A stretch of 41,655 bases of DNA from JAKAQB01 sp027320105 (GCA_027320105.1 DAHVMA010000057.1:1-41655), one strand, 5' to 3'; shown: positions 27,284-36,471, counted from the first letter of the stretch. Notes: generated by a model not told the origin, from the sequence alone. Program-made: numbers and translations.

Positions 27284-28927
27284 ATGACAACCGCCCGTGA
27301 CCTGGCCGATCGCTTCCACCACGAGTACCTCGCCGCCCATCCCTTCACTGCGACCACGAAGGGGATCGCCGGCTACGACGACCGCGTGCCCGACGACAGC
27401 GAGGCGGGCGACGAGCGCCGGCGCGCCGAGCTGCGAGCCGCTCTCGACGAAGCCCACCGCATCGAGGACGCCGGCGAGATCACCGCCGGCGACGCCGTGG
27501 TCCTCGCCTGCGTCGCCTCGGCGGCGGAGCAGGAGCTCGCCGACCTCGAGTCGGCGCCGGTGGAGCACACCGTGACGGCGATGCCGTTCTCCGGGCCGGC
27601 GTCGTTCATGGCGGTCGCGGCCCGGACCACGATCGGCGACGCCCGGGCAGCCGGGGACTACGTGTCCCGGTTGCGGGCGAGTGGCGCCTGGATCGACCAG
27701 ATCTCCGACCGGTTGCGAGCCGGTGCCGCCAAGGGACGCCTCCCGGTCGGGCCGGTCGTGGACCAGGCGGTCGCCTGGGCCGACGCCCTCCTTGCGGAGG
27801 ACGTGCCCGCCCCCCTCGCCGAGCCGGAGGTACCGGAGGGGTGGCGGCCGGCGCGCGACGCCGCCGCCCGGGAGGTCGTCAAGCCGGCCCTCCACCGCTG
27901 GGCGGGCACGCTGCGCGAGCTGCGACCGCTGGCCCGAGGCGAGGGGCAGGCCGGCCTGGCCCACCTGCCCGGTGGCGACGCCGACTACGCCCGGGCCGTC
28001 AGGGCCCACACGACCCTGCCCCTCTCCCCCGAGGAGCTGCACCGGACGGGCATGGAGGAGCTCCACCGGTTGGAGGGCCGCTGCCTCGAGCTCGGTGCCG
28101 CCATCGGCCTCTCCGACCTCGCCGCCATCCACCGGGCCATGCGGGATGCCGCGGCCGCCGCCGCGCCGGCCGGGGCGATGGCCGCAGCGGTGGCAGCCGT
28201 ACGCCGGGCCGAGGACCGCGCCGGCGAGGTCTTTCCCCCTCCCCTCCCTCCGCCGTGCGAGGTGACGCCGATGCCCGACGTGGTGGCGACGAGCGGCATG
28301 GCCCCCCACTACTCGGCGCCCAAGCTCGACGGCAGCCGCCCCGGCACCTACTGGTTCAACACGCAGCGACCGACGGCGGGCGCCGGATGGGACGTCGAGG
28401 GTGTCGCCTTCCACGAGGCCGTCCCCGGCCACCACCTGCAGCTGTCCCGGATCCAGTTGCTCACCGACCTGACCGAGCTCCAGCAGCACCGGTCGGTCAC
28501 CGTGTTCTCCGAAGGCTGGGGGCTCTACGCCGAGCAGCTCGCCGAGGAGATGGGCCTGTACTCCGGCACCGAAGCGCTGCTCGGCGCCATGGCCAACGCC
28601 CTCATGCGTGCCTGCCGCCTGGTTGTCGACACGGGGATGCACGCCATGGGGTGGTCACGGCAGCGGGCGATCGACTTCTTCGTGGGGCACGTGCCGATGC
28701 CGGAGGCGTTCCTCGTGAACGAGATCGACCGCTACATCATCTGGCCGGGCCAGGCCCTCGCCTACCTCACAGGCAAGCTGCAGATCGCCCGCCTCCGAGA
28801 CGAGGCCCGGGCCGCGCTCGGCGCCGGCTTCTCGCTGCCGGCGTTCCACGCCGCCGTGCTCGACCACGGCTCCCTGCCGATGCCGGTGCTGGAGCGGGTG
28901 GTGCGGGACTGGGCCGGCGTCGCCTGA
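27284..28927 (+). CDS. DUF885-family metallopeptidase-like protein
   Basis: A 547-residue protein of the DUF885 family, thought to be zinc peptidases related in fold to the M2/M3-type gluzincins. The hallmark HEAVPGHH is at residues 377-384, with SEGWGLYAE at 409-417 supplying the likely third ligand, and RYIIWPGQALAYLTGK near 483-498. No signal peptide, so it is cytosolic. The ATG at 27284 begins MTTARDLADRFHHEYLA, a normal family start. No ribosome binding site is visible. The substrate is unknown. It lies 58 bases upstream of the PIG-L gene on the same strand. Confidence 0.88.
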   Translation: MTTARDLADRFHHEYLAAHPFTATTKGIAGYDDRVPDDSEAGDERRRAELRAALDEAHRIEDAGEITAGDAVVLACVASAAEQELADLESAPVEHTVTAMPFSGPASFMAVAARTTIGDARAAGDYVSRLRASGAWIDQISDRLRAGAAKGRLPVGPVVDQAVAWADALLAEDVPAPLAEPEVPEGWRPARDAAAREVVKPALHRWAGTLRELRPLARGEGQAGLAHLPGGDADYARAVRAHTTLPLSPEELHRTGMEELHRLEGRCLELGAAIGLSDLAAIHRAMRDAAAAAAPAGAMAAAVAAVRRAEDRAGEVFPPPLPPPCEVTPMPDVVATSGMAPHYSAPKLDGSRPGTYWFNTQRPTAGAGWDVEGVAFHEAVPGHHLQLSRIQLLTDLTELQQHRSVTVFSEGWGLYAEQLAEEMGLYSGTEALLGAMANALMRACRLVVDTGMHAMGWSRQRAIDFFVGHVPMPEAFLVNEIDRYIIWPGQALAYLTGKLQIARLRDEARAALGAGFSLPAFHAAVLDHGSLPMPVLERVVRDWAGVA

Positions 28928-28973
28928 CCACCCGACCGCGCTCCGCGCCGGACTTTCCCTTTACCCCCAGGGG

Positions 28974-28979
28974 TAGAGT
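28974..28979 (+). promoter_or_regulatory. -10 box of a probable leaderless gene
   Basis: TAGAGT in the context GGTAGAGTT ends 6 bases before the GTG start of the PIG-L gene. Transcription would begin at or next to the start codon. Leaderless mRNAs are common in actinobacteria. The -35 is weak. Confidence 0.4.
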
Positions 28980-28985
28980 TCGGGT

Positions 28986-29696
28986 GTGGCGCCCGCCGCC
29001 TCCCTGCCTTCATGGCCACCGCATTCGGTGCTGGTGGTAGTCGCCCATCCCGACGACGAGTCGTTCGGCCTGGGTGGCATCATCGCCTCCCTCACCGAGA
29101 CCGGGGTACCCGTCGACGTGGTGTGCTTCACGCGGGGGGAGGCGTCCACCCTCGGCGCCGGCACCCGCGACCTCGCCGCTGTCCGCGCCGACGAGCTCAC
29201 CCGGGCCGCCGCCGTCCTCGGCGTGCGGCGGGTGCAGCTGCTCGACCACCCCGACGGCGCCCTTGCGTCCCAGAGCCTCGAAGACCTCGCCGGCACGGTC
29301 GTGACGGCGGCCGCGCAGTGCGGCGCTGACGCCCTGCTCACCTTTGACCACGGCGGCATCACCGGCCACCCCGACCACCAGCGGGCGACGGACGCCGCCC
29401 TCTCCGCCGGCGAGCGCCTGGACCTGGCGGTCCTCGGGTGGGCGATCCCCCAGCCGGTGGCCGCCGCGCTCAACACCGAGTTCGCCACCGGGTTCGTCGG
29501 CCGGACCGCAGACGAGGTCGATCACTGGCTTCCGGTCGACCGCGACGTCCAGCAGCACGCCATCCTCTGCCACGCGAGCCAGGCGACCGACAACCCCGTG
29601 CTGGCGCGCCGCCTGGCCCTGATGCAGGGCGCTGAGGCGCTGCGGGTGCTGCGCCACCCGTCCCATGACCGCTCCTCCGCTCCATCCACCCGCTGA
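28986..29696 (+). CDS. PIG-L/LmbE-family deacetylase
   Basis: A 236-residue zinc deacetylase of the PIG-L family, which includes the MshB and Mca enzymes of mycothiol metabolism and sugar deacetylases. AHPDDE (20-25) supplies two metal ligands and the catalytic Asp. GITGHPDH (124-131) supplies the third ligand. The fold start LVVVAHPDDESFGLGG is canonical. The C-terminal 35 residues are not conserved and end in a DNA repeat. GTG at 28986 is the first start after the -10 box. The exact substrate cannot be told from sequence. Confidence 0.88.
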   Translation: MAPAASLPSWPPHSVLVVVAHPDDESFGLGGIIASLTETGVPVDVVCFTRGEASTLGAGTRDLAAVRADELTRAAAVLGVRRVQLLDHPDGALASQSLEDLAGTVVTAAAQCGADALLTFDHGGITGHPDHQRATDAALSAGERLDLAVLGWAIPQPVAAALNTEFATGFVGRTADEVDHWLPVDRDVQQHAILCHASQATDNPVLARRLALMQGAEALRVLRHPSHDRSSAPSTR

Positions 29697-29740
29697 GGGC
29701 TCCCTCCGCTCCACCCATCCGCTGAGGGCTCCTCCGCTGC
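29671..29740. repeat. 28-29 bp tandem repeat at the PIG-L 3' end
   Basis: Two copies plus a partial third of a unit that begins GCTCC(C)TCCGCTCCA start at 29671, 29699 and 29728. The PIG-L stop codon lies in the first unit. The period is not a multiple of three, so expansion changes the end of the protein. Confidence 0.7.
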
Positions 29741-29797
29741 TTGGGGCTGCCGAGGGCAGGGGCCCGCAGGCTCACCGCGAGGGCCGGCCCGGTCGAA

Positions 29798-31246
29798 TCA
29801 GCCCGGGTTGCAGGCCGCCCTCCGCCTACCCGCGTCCGGCGCGGCGGCGCCGGCCGGCATGAAGTCGCCGGTCGAGGCGTCCTGGACGTAGCCGACGGGG
29901 GCCGGGTCGCCGGCTGCGATCGACGCCACGCCGGCGAGCAGGCGGTCGATGTCCTCGCCTCCGGTGTTGATGCCGGCGCTGGCACGCACCGCTCCCGGCA
30001 TGGCGCTCCTATCGCCGCCCCGGACCTCGCTGCGGTAGCGAGCGACGTCGTCGGGGGTGAGGCCGAGGAGGCGGATCAGGTAGGGGTGGGCGCAGAAGCA
30101 GCCATGTCTCACGGCCACGGCGTGCTCGGCGCTGAGCCTGGCAGCGACGAGGGAGTGGGGGAGACCATCGACGGTGAACGTGGCCAGCGGAAGGGTCGGC
30201 GTCTCGGGACCGGGGCCGAGCACGCGGACGCCGGGGATGGCCGCCAGCCCGCGGCGGAGCCGGTCGGCGAGAGCGGCGTCGTGCGCCATGATCCGGTCCC
30301 ACCCGATACGGCCGAGCTCCTCGATGGCGGCGTGGAGGGCGACCGCCCCGATGACGTTGGGGGAGCCGGCCTCCTCCCGGTCGGGAGGCGCCGTCCACTC
30401 CACCTCGTCCAGGTCGACCAGGTCCACGGCACCGCCCCCGGCGAGGAAAGGGTCGCCGTCGGCGAAGGCGTCCCGCGGCCCGATCAGGATCCCCGCACCG
30501 AAGGGGGCGTACATCTTGTGCCCGGACCAGGCAACGAAGTCGGCGCCGGGCGGCAGGGGGGCGTGCGCGGCCAGTTGCGCCCCGTCGACGAGGACACGAA
30601 CGCCCCGCCGGTGGGCGGCGACGATGATCTCCTCCACCGGAGGGCACCATCCGGAGACGTTGGAGGCCGCCGTGACCGCAAGCAGAACCGGGGTCGGCCC
30701 GGCGTCGAGCGCCTCGAGGACGTCGTCGAGCGTGAAGGTCCCGTCCGGTCCTGCCTCGACAAAGCGGCGCCGGCAGAAGCGGGCCCAGGGGAGGAGGTTG
30801 GCGTGGTGTTCGGCGACGGTGGTGACGACCGTGTCGGTGGCGCTGAGCCGGAGCCGGTAGGCGAGGTGGTTGACGGCCTCGGTCGTGTTGCGGCAGATGA
30901 CGGCGACGTCGTCACCCGACGGGTCGCGCCCGGCGAACGCGAGCGCCGCCGACCGGGCGTCCTCGTAGGCGGCGGTGGCCAGCTGGGACTTGTAGCCGGC
31001 GCCCCGGTGGACCGAGGCGTACCAGGGGACGAACTCAGCGACCCTGGCCGCCACGGCGGGCAGGGCCCCGGTCGAGGCGGCGGCGTCGAGGTTGACGTAC
31101 CGGCGCTCGCTGCCGCCCGCGCAGGGCACCACCGTTTCGTCACCGACCAGGGCCGCGAGGGGCGCTCCTACCGGCTGGGGCGAGGCCCTCCCGCCCTCAG
31201 CGGCGGTCGGGGCGCTCCCGCCCTCAGCGGCGGCCGGGGCGTCCAT
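29798..31246 (-). CDS. class V aminotransferase, cysteine-desulfurase-like
   Basis: A PLP enzyme of the NifS/SufS/Csd branch. From the ATG at 31246 it has 482 residues. It shows LDAAAST at the N-terminus of the domain, TTEAVNHLAYRL, EHHANLLPW, VDGAQ (Asp221, binds the PLP pyridine) and SGHKMY with the Schiff-base Lys244. A C-terminal segment AVRHGCFCAHPYL holds candidate active Cys residues. Substrate could be cysteine or another beta-substituted amino acid. No Suf or Isc partner genes are nearby. The first 45 residues are low-complexity, and the frame is open through repeats upstream, so the start is uncertain. It converges with the PIG-L gene. Confidence 0.82.
   Translation of the reverse strand: MDAPAAAEGGSAPTAAEGGRASPQPVGAPLAALVGDETVVPCAGGSERRYVNLDAAASTGALPAVAARVAEFVPWYASVHRGAGYKSQLATAAYEDARSAALAFAGRDPSGDDVAVICRNTTEAVNHLAYRLRLSATDTVVTTVAEHHANLLPWARFCRRRFVEAGPDGTFTLDDVLEALDAGPTPVLLAVTAASNVSGWCPPVEEIIVAAHRRGVRVLVDGAQLAAHAPLPPGADFVAWSGHKMYAPFGAGILIGPRDAFADGDPFLAGGGAVDLVDLDEVEWTAPPDREEAGSPNVIGAVALHAAIEELGRIGWDRIMAHDAALADRLRRGLAAIPGVRVLGPGPETPTLPLATFTVDGLPHSLVAARLSAEHAVAVRHGCFCAHPYLIRLLGLTPDDVARYRSEVRGGDRSAMPGAVRASAGINTGGEDIDRLLAGVASIAAGDPAPVGYVQDASTGDFMPAGAAAPDAGRRRAACNPG
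31188..31241. repeat. 27-bp tandem repeat, two units
   Basis: A 27-bp unit starting CTCCCGCCCTCAG is present twice with one difference, at 31188 and 31215. It encodes the repeated AAEGG segment near the start of the aminotransferase. Confidence 0.85.
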
Positions 31247-31247
31247 G

Positions 31248-31319
31248 GCCGGCCCTGGACCGCCGTGCCGCCAGCGTCGTGGCGCCGGCCCTGGACGGCC
31301 GTGCCGCCAGCGTCGTGGC
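31248..31319. repeat. 36-bp tandem repeat, two units
   Basis: A 36-bp unit starting GCCGGCCCTGGAC is present twice with one difference, directly upstream of the chosen aminotransferase ATG. In the extended frame it would read as a 12-residue repeat (RRWRHG-PGPA). The remaining bases up to the methyltransferase at 31575 show no gene. Confidence 0.85.
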
Positions 31320-31574
31320 ACCGGCGGGTGCCGGCGCCCACGCCGGGCGGCCGAGTCTCCGGCTGGGCAGGAGGGCGTGCGCTGGCAGGCATCGTCGAAC
31401 TGATCGCTCCACCCCTGCGACCGTAGACCGCTCACCGCGACGGCGTCCATCAGGGGTGACGACGCCCCGACCGAGCATGCTCCCCAGGTCCTCAGCTGCC
31501 CTCGCCGCCGCAGATGTCGTGGCGGCGAGCTGGTCGTTTGGACACCGGAGCGAGCGCCCCGCCAGGATGGGAAC

Positions 31575-32174
31575 ATGGATGCCGCCTCGTGGGACGACCG
31601 CTACACCGGGAGCGAGCTCGTGTGGTCGGCCGAGCCCAACCAGTTCGTCGAGGCAGAGACCGCGTCGCTGGCACCGGGACGGGCGCTGGACATGGGCGCC
31701 GGCGAGGGTCGCAACGCCATCTGGCTCGCCCAGCAGGGATGGACCGTGTCCGCCGTCGACTTCTCCCGGGTGGGGCTGGCCAAGGGCGAGCACGCCGCAG
31801 ACGAGCTCGGCGTGGGCGCTCGTGTGGAGTGGATCTGCGCCGACGTTCGGACCTGGTCACCGCCGGCGCCGGCATACGACCTCGTCGTTGTCGCCTACCT
31901 CCACCTCGCCCAGGAGGACCTGGCCAGGGTCGTGGCCCACGCCGGGGCCGGCCTGCGACCGGGTGGAAAGCTGGTGGGAGTCGGCCACGACCTCGTGAAC
32001 CTGCGGGACGGCGTGGGCGGCCCGCAGGACCCCGCCGTGCTCTGGACGCCCGGGGGGCTGCGCTCCCTGCTCACCAACTCCGGGCTGACCGTCGACACCT
32101 GCTCCACTGTGGAGCGATCGACGCCGGCGGGGACGGCCTACGACACGCTGGTTACAGCCACAGCCCCGGAGTGA
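31575..32174 (+). CDS. class I SAM-dependent methyltransferase
   Basis: A 199-residue cytosolic methyltransferase. It opens WDDRYTGSELVWSAEPN, like TehB-type enzymes. Motif I is LDMGAGEGRNAIWLA (38-52) and the acidic residue of motif II is Asp62 in AVDFSRVGL. Then CADVRTW and YDLVVVAYLHL follow. GGATGGGAAC precedes the ATG. The acceptor is unknown. TehB-like relatives act in tellurite or thiopurine resistance, which may be worth noting beside the TerY-type operon, but the link is inference. Confidence 0.85.
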   Translation: MDAASWDDRYTGSELVWSAEPNQFVEAETASLAPGRALDMGAGEGRNAIWLAQQGWTVSAVDFSRVGLAKGEHAADELGVGARVEWICADVRTWSPPAPAYDLVVVAYLHLAQEDLARVVAHAGAGLRPGGKLVGVGHDLVNLRDGVGGPQDPAVLWTPGGLRSLLTNSGLTVDTCSTVERSTPAGTAYDTLVTATAPE

Positions 32175-32291
32175 GGCGTCCCAGCAACTGCTCCTCGATT
32201 TCATCGTGCGCCTCCCGGTCCCGGGAGACGGCACCGGCTTCGAAGTCGTGTCGAACCTCCGCGCCGGCGACCTTGGCTTTCTGGGCGAGCA

Positions 32292-32326
32292 AGCCCACAG
32301 CCCACAGCCCACAACCCACAGCCCAC
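32292..32326. repeat. 7-bp tandem repeat, five units
   Basis: AGCCCAC five times with one change, in the 280-base gap between the convergent methyltransferase and ABC exporter genes. The gap shows no gene I can support. Confidence 0.85.
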
Positions 32327-32454
32327 CAAGCCGTCGACCATCCACCTCGGTGCGTTCGATGGAGCTGGGGGCATAGGGGCAGCAATCCGGCCCGCTGTGC
32401 ACCGAGCCCCCGCCGGCCCGCCAGTTCCACAGTCACCCCCGCCGGCTCCCACTG

Positions 32455-35085
32455 TCAACCTGGCGGCACTCCCACTTCCAGCCTGGTGGCGCGCGCCCGC
32501 CGGCGACGCGGCTGCCCCAAGGGCACCAGCGCCCACCAGGCACCGGCGGCAGAGGCCACGCCCAGCCCGACCAGCGCCCCGACGTCTCCGCCCCAGGTCC
32601 CCGCCGAATGCCGGTGTAGAGGGTCGCAACTCCTGGCCGGCGCCGGCACGGGCGCCGGCGTGAATGTGCCGTTGCAGCCCCGCCGCTGGATCTGGTCGAG
32701 GTTCACCGTCGACGCGGCGGCGGAATATCCCCATCGGGCGGAGCTGAGGTAGCCGAGCTGGTTGATCCCGGCCGTGTGCGAGAGGTTGAACACGGCGCCG
32801 GTCAGCAGGAACTGGGCGAACAGGATGACCGGCAGGATGGTCAGTGCCTTGTCGGCGTTGGAGACGAGCGCGGAGATGAGCAGCCCGAGGGCCATGGCCG
32901 CCAACCCGGTGAGCGCCACGACGATGTACAGCTCGATGACAGCGGAGTGCAGGACGGCCCCGGGCCCGAGGCTCCCTTGGCGGGCGATGCCGAAGACGAG
33001 GAGGATGGCGGCCTGCACGAGGGTGACGCCCCCGAGGACCACGACCTTGGACGCCACGTAGGCCGACGCGGACGTCCCGATGGCGCGGTCGCGCTCGAGG
33101 ATGCCGCGCTCCTTCACAATTTCCCGGATGGAGTTGGAAGCGCCCAGGTAGGTCGCGCCGAGGATCAGCCCGACCAGGACGGTCGGCGCGCTGAGCCGTG
33201 AGCCGGGGTTCGTGGCCACCAGGTTGTCGTGGCCGAACACGGCCATCATCAGCAGTCCCAGGATCGGTGCCTGCAACACGAGCAGCAGGGTGTTGCGGCG
33301 GTCGGCAGTGAGGACCGAGAGGTACCGGCGCGTGAGGGTGACGAACTGCTTGCCCCACGCCGCTCGCTTCGTCGCCGCCGGCGAGGGCGCCGCCCAGCCG
33401 GCCCCCGACCCCCCGCCAGCCGCCCAGCCGGCCCCCGACCCCCCGCCGGCCCCGGAGCCAACCGCCCCAAACCCGCCGGCCGCCGCCGCCACGGCACCGG
33501 GCGCCAGGTTCGCCCCCGGCAGGGCCAGCGGCGAGGCAACGTACCGCTCCTCGGCGGGGGAGCCGGCGAAGGCCGCTTTTGCTACCCCCTCCGGCGCCTG
33601 GTCGAGGTACTGGAAGACGTCGGCGTAGTCGGCCTTGCCGAACCAGCCGAGCGCCTCGTCGGGAGGTCCGAAGTACGCCGTCTGCCCGCCGGGCGCCAGG
33701 AAGAGCAGGCGGTCGCAACGGTCGAGGCTCTGCGTGCTGTGGGTGGCAGCAACGATCGTCCGCCCGCCGTCGGCCAGGTCGCGCAGCAGGTGCATCACGG
33801 ACTTCTCGTAGCCGGGGTCGAGTCCTGAGGTCGGCTCGTCGAGCACGAGGAGGGACGGCCGGGTCAGCATCTCGATCGCCATGCTGGTCCGCTTGCGCTG
33901 ACCGCCCGAGAGGCGGGAGACGGCAAGCCCCGCCCGCTGCGTGAGGCCGAGGTCTGCCATGACCTCCTCGACGCGGTGGAGGCGCTCGGAGGCCGGCACG
34001 TCGGGCGGGAAGCGCAGCTCGGCGGCGTACTCGAGCACGCTGCGCACGGTGAGCTGCTGGTGCAGGACATCGTCCTGTGGGACGTAGCCGATGCGGTTGC
34101 GGAGCTCGGCGTAGCTGGCGTAGAGGTCGCGGCCGTTGTAGAGCACGCGCCCGCCGTCGGCCGGATGGATGCCGATGAGAGCCTTGATGAGAGTCGACTT
34201 GCCTGCGCCCGTCGGGCCGAGGACGGCAAGGAAGTGCCCGGCGTCGAGGCTGAAGCTGACGTCGTCGAGCAAGCGCCGCTGGTTGACGGCCACCACGAGG
34301 TCGCGCGCCGCGAAGGTGGCCATCCCCACGTCGACGTACTCCTCGAGCTGCCCCTGCCACAGCCGGAAGAGGTGGTGGCCGACGCTCACGACCGCCCCCT
34401 CGTGGACGGCGGCGCGGCCCTTGATCCGCCGGCCGTCGACGTAGGTGCCGTTGTGGCTGTCGAGGTCGACGATCTCGTAGCCGGCGCCGGCAGCGCGCAA
34501 CTCGGCGTGGTGCCGGGACACGAGGAGGTCGGCGATCACTATGTCGTTGTCGTCGGCGCGGCCGATGCGGGTCCGGGAAGCGGGCTCGTACAGCTGGCTC
34601 GGCCGGGCGAGACCGACGCTCCCCGCCCCGACGCTGCCCACCCCAACGCTCCCGGCCCACTCGGCGCGCCCGATCCGGCCGGGGGCCTGCGGCATCGACG
34701 GCCCGACGGCCCCGCCCCGCTCGCCCGTCGCCGCCCCGCCGGCCGCCGCACCCACGGCCAGCCGCAGCTCCGGCCCGATCCTGGGATGCCCGAGCCGCAC
34801 GACGACCGGCTGGTCTATGACCAGGCGCGCGACCCGCTCGGCGCCCCGGAACGTGCCGCCGCTGCTCAGGTCCTCCCACACCCAGCGCCCGTCCCCCCCG
34901 AGCCGCACGACGGCGTGGCGCCGGGACACGCAACTGTCGGGCAGGACGACGTCGGCGGCGGGGTCCCTCCCGACGGCCACGCCCTCCGGCCTCCCGGCCA
35001 ACGTCATCTCCGGCCCCCCCGGCAGCACCCGCACCGAGAGCACCGGCCCCACCGCACCCCCTCCGCCTCGGTCACCCCGACCCAT
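32455..35085 (-). CDS. double-FHA ABC exporter (ABCG type, Rv1747-like)
   Basis: One chain holds sensor, ATPase and membrane domains. From the ATG at 35085 it has 876 residues: FHA1 (about 30-105), FHA2 (about 165-245), ABC ATPase (about 255-480; Walker A GPTGAGKST at 290-298, LSGGQ signature, LVLDEPTSGLDP) and a six-helix ABC2 membrane domain (about 580-820). FHA domains bind phosphothreonine. FHA2 is canonical (SRHH, SHNGT). FHA1 has SRRH but SSGGT in place of the usual SNGT. AGGAGG lies upstream of the start; a GTG 3 bases earlier and one at 35130 are alternatives. It is the last gene of the kinase operon, like the PknF-Rv1747 pairing in mycobacteria. The exported substrate is unknown. Confidence 0.9.
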   Translation of the reverse strand: MGRGDRGGGGAVGPVLSVRVLPGGPEMTLAGRPEGVAVGRDPAADVVLPDSCVSRRHAVVRLGGDGRWVWEDLSSGGTFRGAERVARLVIDQPVVVRLGHPRIGPELRLAVGAAAGGAATGERGGAVGPSMPQAPGRIGRAEWAGSVGVGSVGAGSVGLARPSQLYEPASRTRIGRADDNDIVIADLLVSRHHAELRAAGAGYEIVDLDSHNGTYVDGRRIKGRAAVHEGAVVSVGHHLFRLWQGQLEEYVDVGMATFAARDLVVAVNQRRLLDDVSFSLDAGHFLAVLGPTGAGKSTLIKALIGIHPADGGRVLYNGRDLYASYAELRNRIGYVPQDDVLHQQLTVRSVLEYAAELRFPPDVPASERLHRVEEVMADLGLTQRAGLAVSRLSGGQRKRTSMAIEMLTRPSLLVLDEPTSGLDPGYEKSVMHLLRDLADGGRTIVAATHSTQSLDRCDRLLFLAPGGQTAYFGPPDEALGWFGKADYADVFQYLDQAPEGVAKAAFAGSPAEERYVASPLALPGANLAPGAVAAAAGGFGAVGSGAGGGSGAGWAAGGGSGAGWAAPSPAATKRAAWGKQFVTLTRRYLSVLTADRRNTLLLVLQAPILGLLMMAVFGHDNLVATNPGSRLSAPTVLVGLILGATYLGASNSIREIVKERGILERDRAIGTSASAYVASKVVVLGGVTLVQAAILLVFGIARQGSLGPGAVLHSAVIELYIVVALTGLAAMALGLLISALVSNADKALTILPVILFAQFLLTGAVFNLSHTAGINQLGYLSSARWGYSAAASTVNLDQIQRRGCNGTFTPAPVPAPARSCDPLHRHSAGTWGGDVGALVGLGVASAAGAWWALVPLGQPRRRRARATRLEVGVPPG
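33391..33450. repeat. 30-bp tandem repeat, two units
   Basis: A 30-bp unit starting CGCCCAGCCGG occurs twice with one difference. It encodes the repeated GGGSGAGWAA in the linker between the ATPase and the membrane domain of the exporter. Confidence 0.85.
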
Positions 35086-35154
35086 CACCCACACGTCCTC
35101 CTGTCGCCCCGACCCATCGCTCCCCTTCACCCCGCCCGTCTCCCGTCGAGGCGC

Positions 35155-36471
35155 TCACCGGCCGCCGGCAACGATGGTCCCCTTCTGGCCGCCGAAGTCG
35201 ATGTCCATCGCCCGGATGCGCAGCCGCTGGTTGGGCCGGACGTTCTTGGTCTCCTCCCCCACCGGCGTGACCGACCAGGTCGCCGGCGTCAGGTTGCGCA
35301 GCAGCAGGGTGCCGGGGGAGCCGTCGAGCGTCTCGACGCGCGCCACGGCGGTGCGGTAGTCGCGGTCGTGCAGGAGGTGGTGGCTGGTGACGGGGTTGCC
35401 CTCGACCAGCACGACTTGGTGGCCGCCGATGGAGAGGACGGCCGGGGGTGTTCCTGCCCGCCCGCAGTTCCAGCAGGCACGTGTCGGGGCGTCCGGGTCC
35501 CAGAACGTCGCCGCCCCGCAACTGCCGCACACGTTGACGGCGTCCGCCAGCCGGTTGAGGGCACGCCGCCAGGTCCCCTCGGTGACCCGGCCGGTCAGGC
35601 TGTCGTCGGTCAGGCCTGTCGTGAACGACCGGACGAAGATCTCCCGGAAGAGCTCCGGGTACACCGGCCACCACACGAGCATCGGGTCGCCGGGGAGGGG
35701 AGCATTGGAGCGGTCGCCGGGATGGAACACGAACAGCGGCTGGAAGCCAAAATGGCGCAGGGCCAGGTTCGTCTCCGACCGCGAATGCTGCCAGTTGTAG
35801 GTTTCCTCCGCCCGGCCGCCCTCGAGCGGGTGCCCCCGTACGAACAGGTAGAAGAGGAACACCGCCAGCGAGTACAGGTCGGTGGCGGTCGAGGGCAGCG
35901 TCTCGTTGCGCACGACCTCGGGCGCCATGAAGCGCAGCGTGCCTTTCACAAAGGCGTCGCCGCCGTCGAGGCCGACGTTGTCGACGTCGATTATGGCGAT
36001 GTCCCCCGTGGCCGCGTCGACGCGCAGGTTCCCGAAGCTGATGTCCCTGTAGCAGAGCCCGGAGGCGTGGAGGGCGGCGAAGGCGTCGACGAGTTGGCGG
36101 GCGATGTCGATCATCGTGCGGAACGTGGTGGGTTCCTGGCCGTTGAGCAGGCTGACGAACGACCCGAACCGGGGTTCGAGCAGGCTCATCACGTAGCCGA
36201 ACCCGGCCACCTCCGGTGAGTCGACCAGATCGATCGGCCAGACGAAAGCGGGGTGCGGGCGGCCGCGGGCGGCCATCTCGCCCAGGTTCTTGCGTTGCCG
36301 CTCCGCCCACGGCCCGGGGAAGAGCCACTTGAGGGCCAGGCGGTGGCTGCCCAGGTGGCAGACGTGCACGACGCCCTGGCCACCCTGGCCGATCAGGTCG
36401 CCCACGACGACGGTGGAGCCGCCGCGGACCATGCGGAGCGAGTGGCCGGCGAGGCTCGGGGCGGCGGGCAT
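35155..36471 (-). CDS. TerY-P-type Ser/Thr protein kinase with zinc ribbon
   Basis: A 438-residue cytosolic kinase. The Gly-rich loop is IGQGGQGVVH (28-37), the ATP-binding Lys is Lys48 (LALKWL), the catalytic loop is YRDISFGN (141-148) and the metal-binding segment is IIDVDNVG (160-167), followed by MAPE (182-185). The YRD-SFGN and DxDN forms are characteristic of the kinases in TerY-P triads. A zinc ribbon with Cys315, Cys318, Cys333 and Cys336 and a beta-rich C-terminal domain follow. The ATG abuts the phosphatase stop (TGAATG) with AGAGGGA upstream. It probably phosphorylates operon partners, including the FHA ligands. Confidence 0.9.
   Translation of the reverse strand: MPAAPSLAGHSLRMVRGGSTVVVGDLIGQGGQGVVHVCHLGSHRLALKWLFPGPWAERQRKNLGEMAARGRPHPAFVWPIDLVDSPEVAGFGYVMSLLEPRFGSFVSLLNGQEPTTFRTMIDIARQLVDAFAALHASGLCYRDISFGNLRVDAATGDIAIIDVDNVGLDGGDAFVKGTLRFMAPEVVRNETLPSTATDLYSLAVFLFYLFVRGHPLEGGRAEETYNWQHSRSETNLALRHFGFQPLFVFHPGDRSNAPLPGDPMLVWWPVYPELFREIFVRSFTTGLTDDSLTGRVTEGTWRRALNRLADAVNVCGSCGAATFWDPDAPTRACWNCGRAGTPPAVLSIGGHQVVLVEGNPVTSHHLLHDRDYRTAVARVETLDGSPGTLLLRNLTPATWSVTPVGEETKNVRPNQRLRIRAMDIDFGGQKGTIVAGGR

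Noticed and set aside
32152..32436. A 94-codon minus-strand frame overlapping the methyltransferase 3' end
   Set aside because: The last 45 residues look protein-like, but the first half is the heptamer repeat, there is no convincing start, and it overlaps a real gene on the other strand.
36030..36060. Inactive kinase because HRD-K and DFG are altered (YRDISFGN, DVDN)
   Set aside because: These variants are the norm for TerY-P-type kinases. The ATP Lys, catalytic Asp143 and Asn148 are present.
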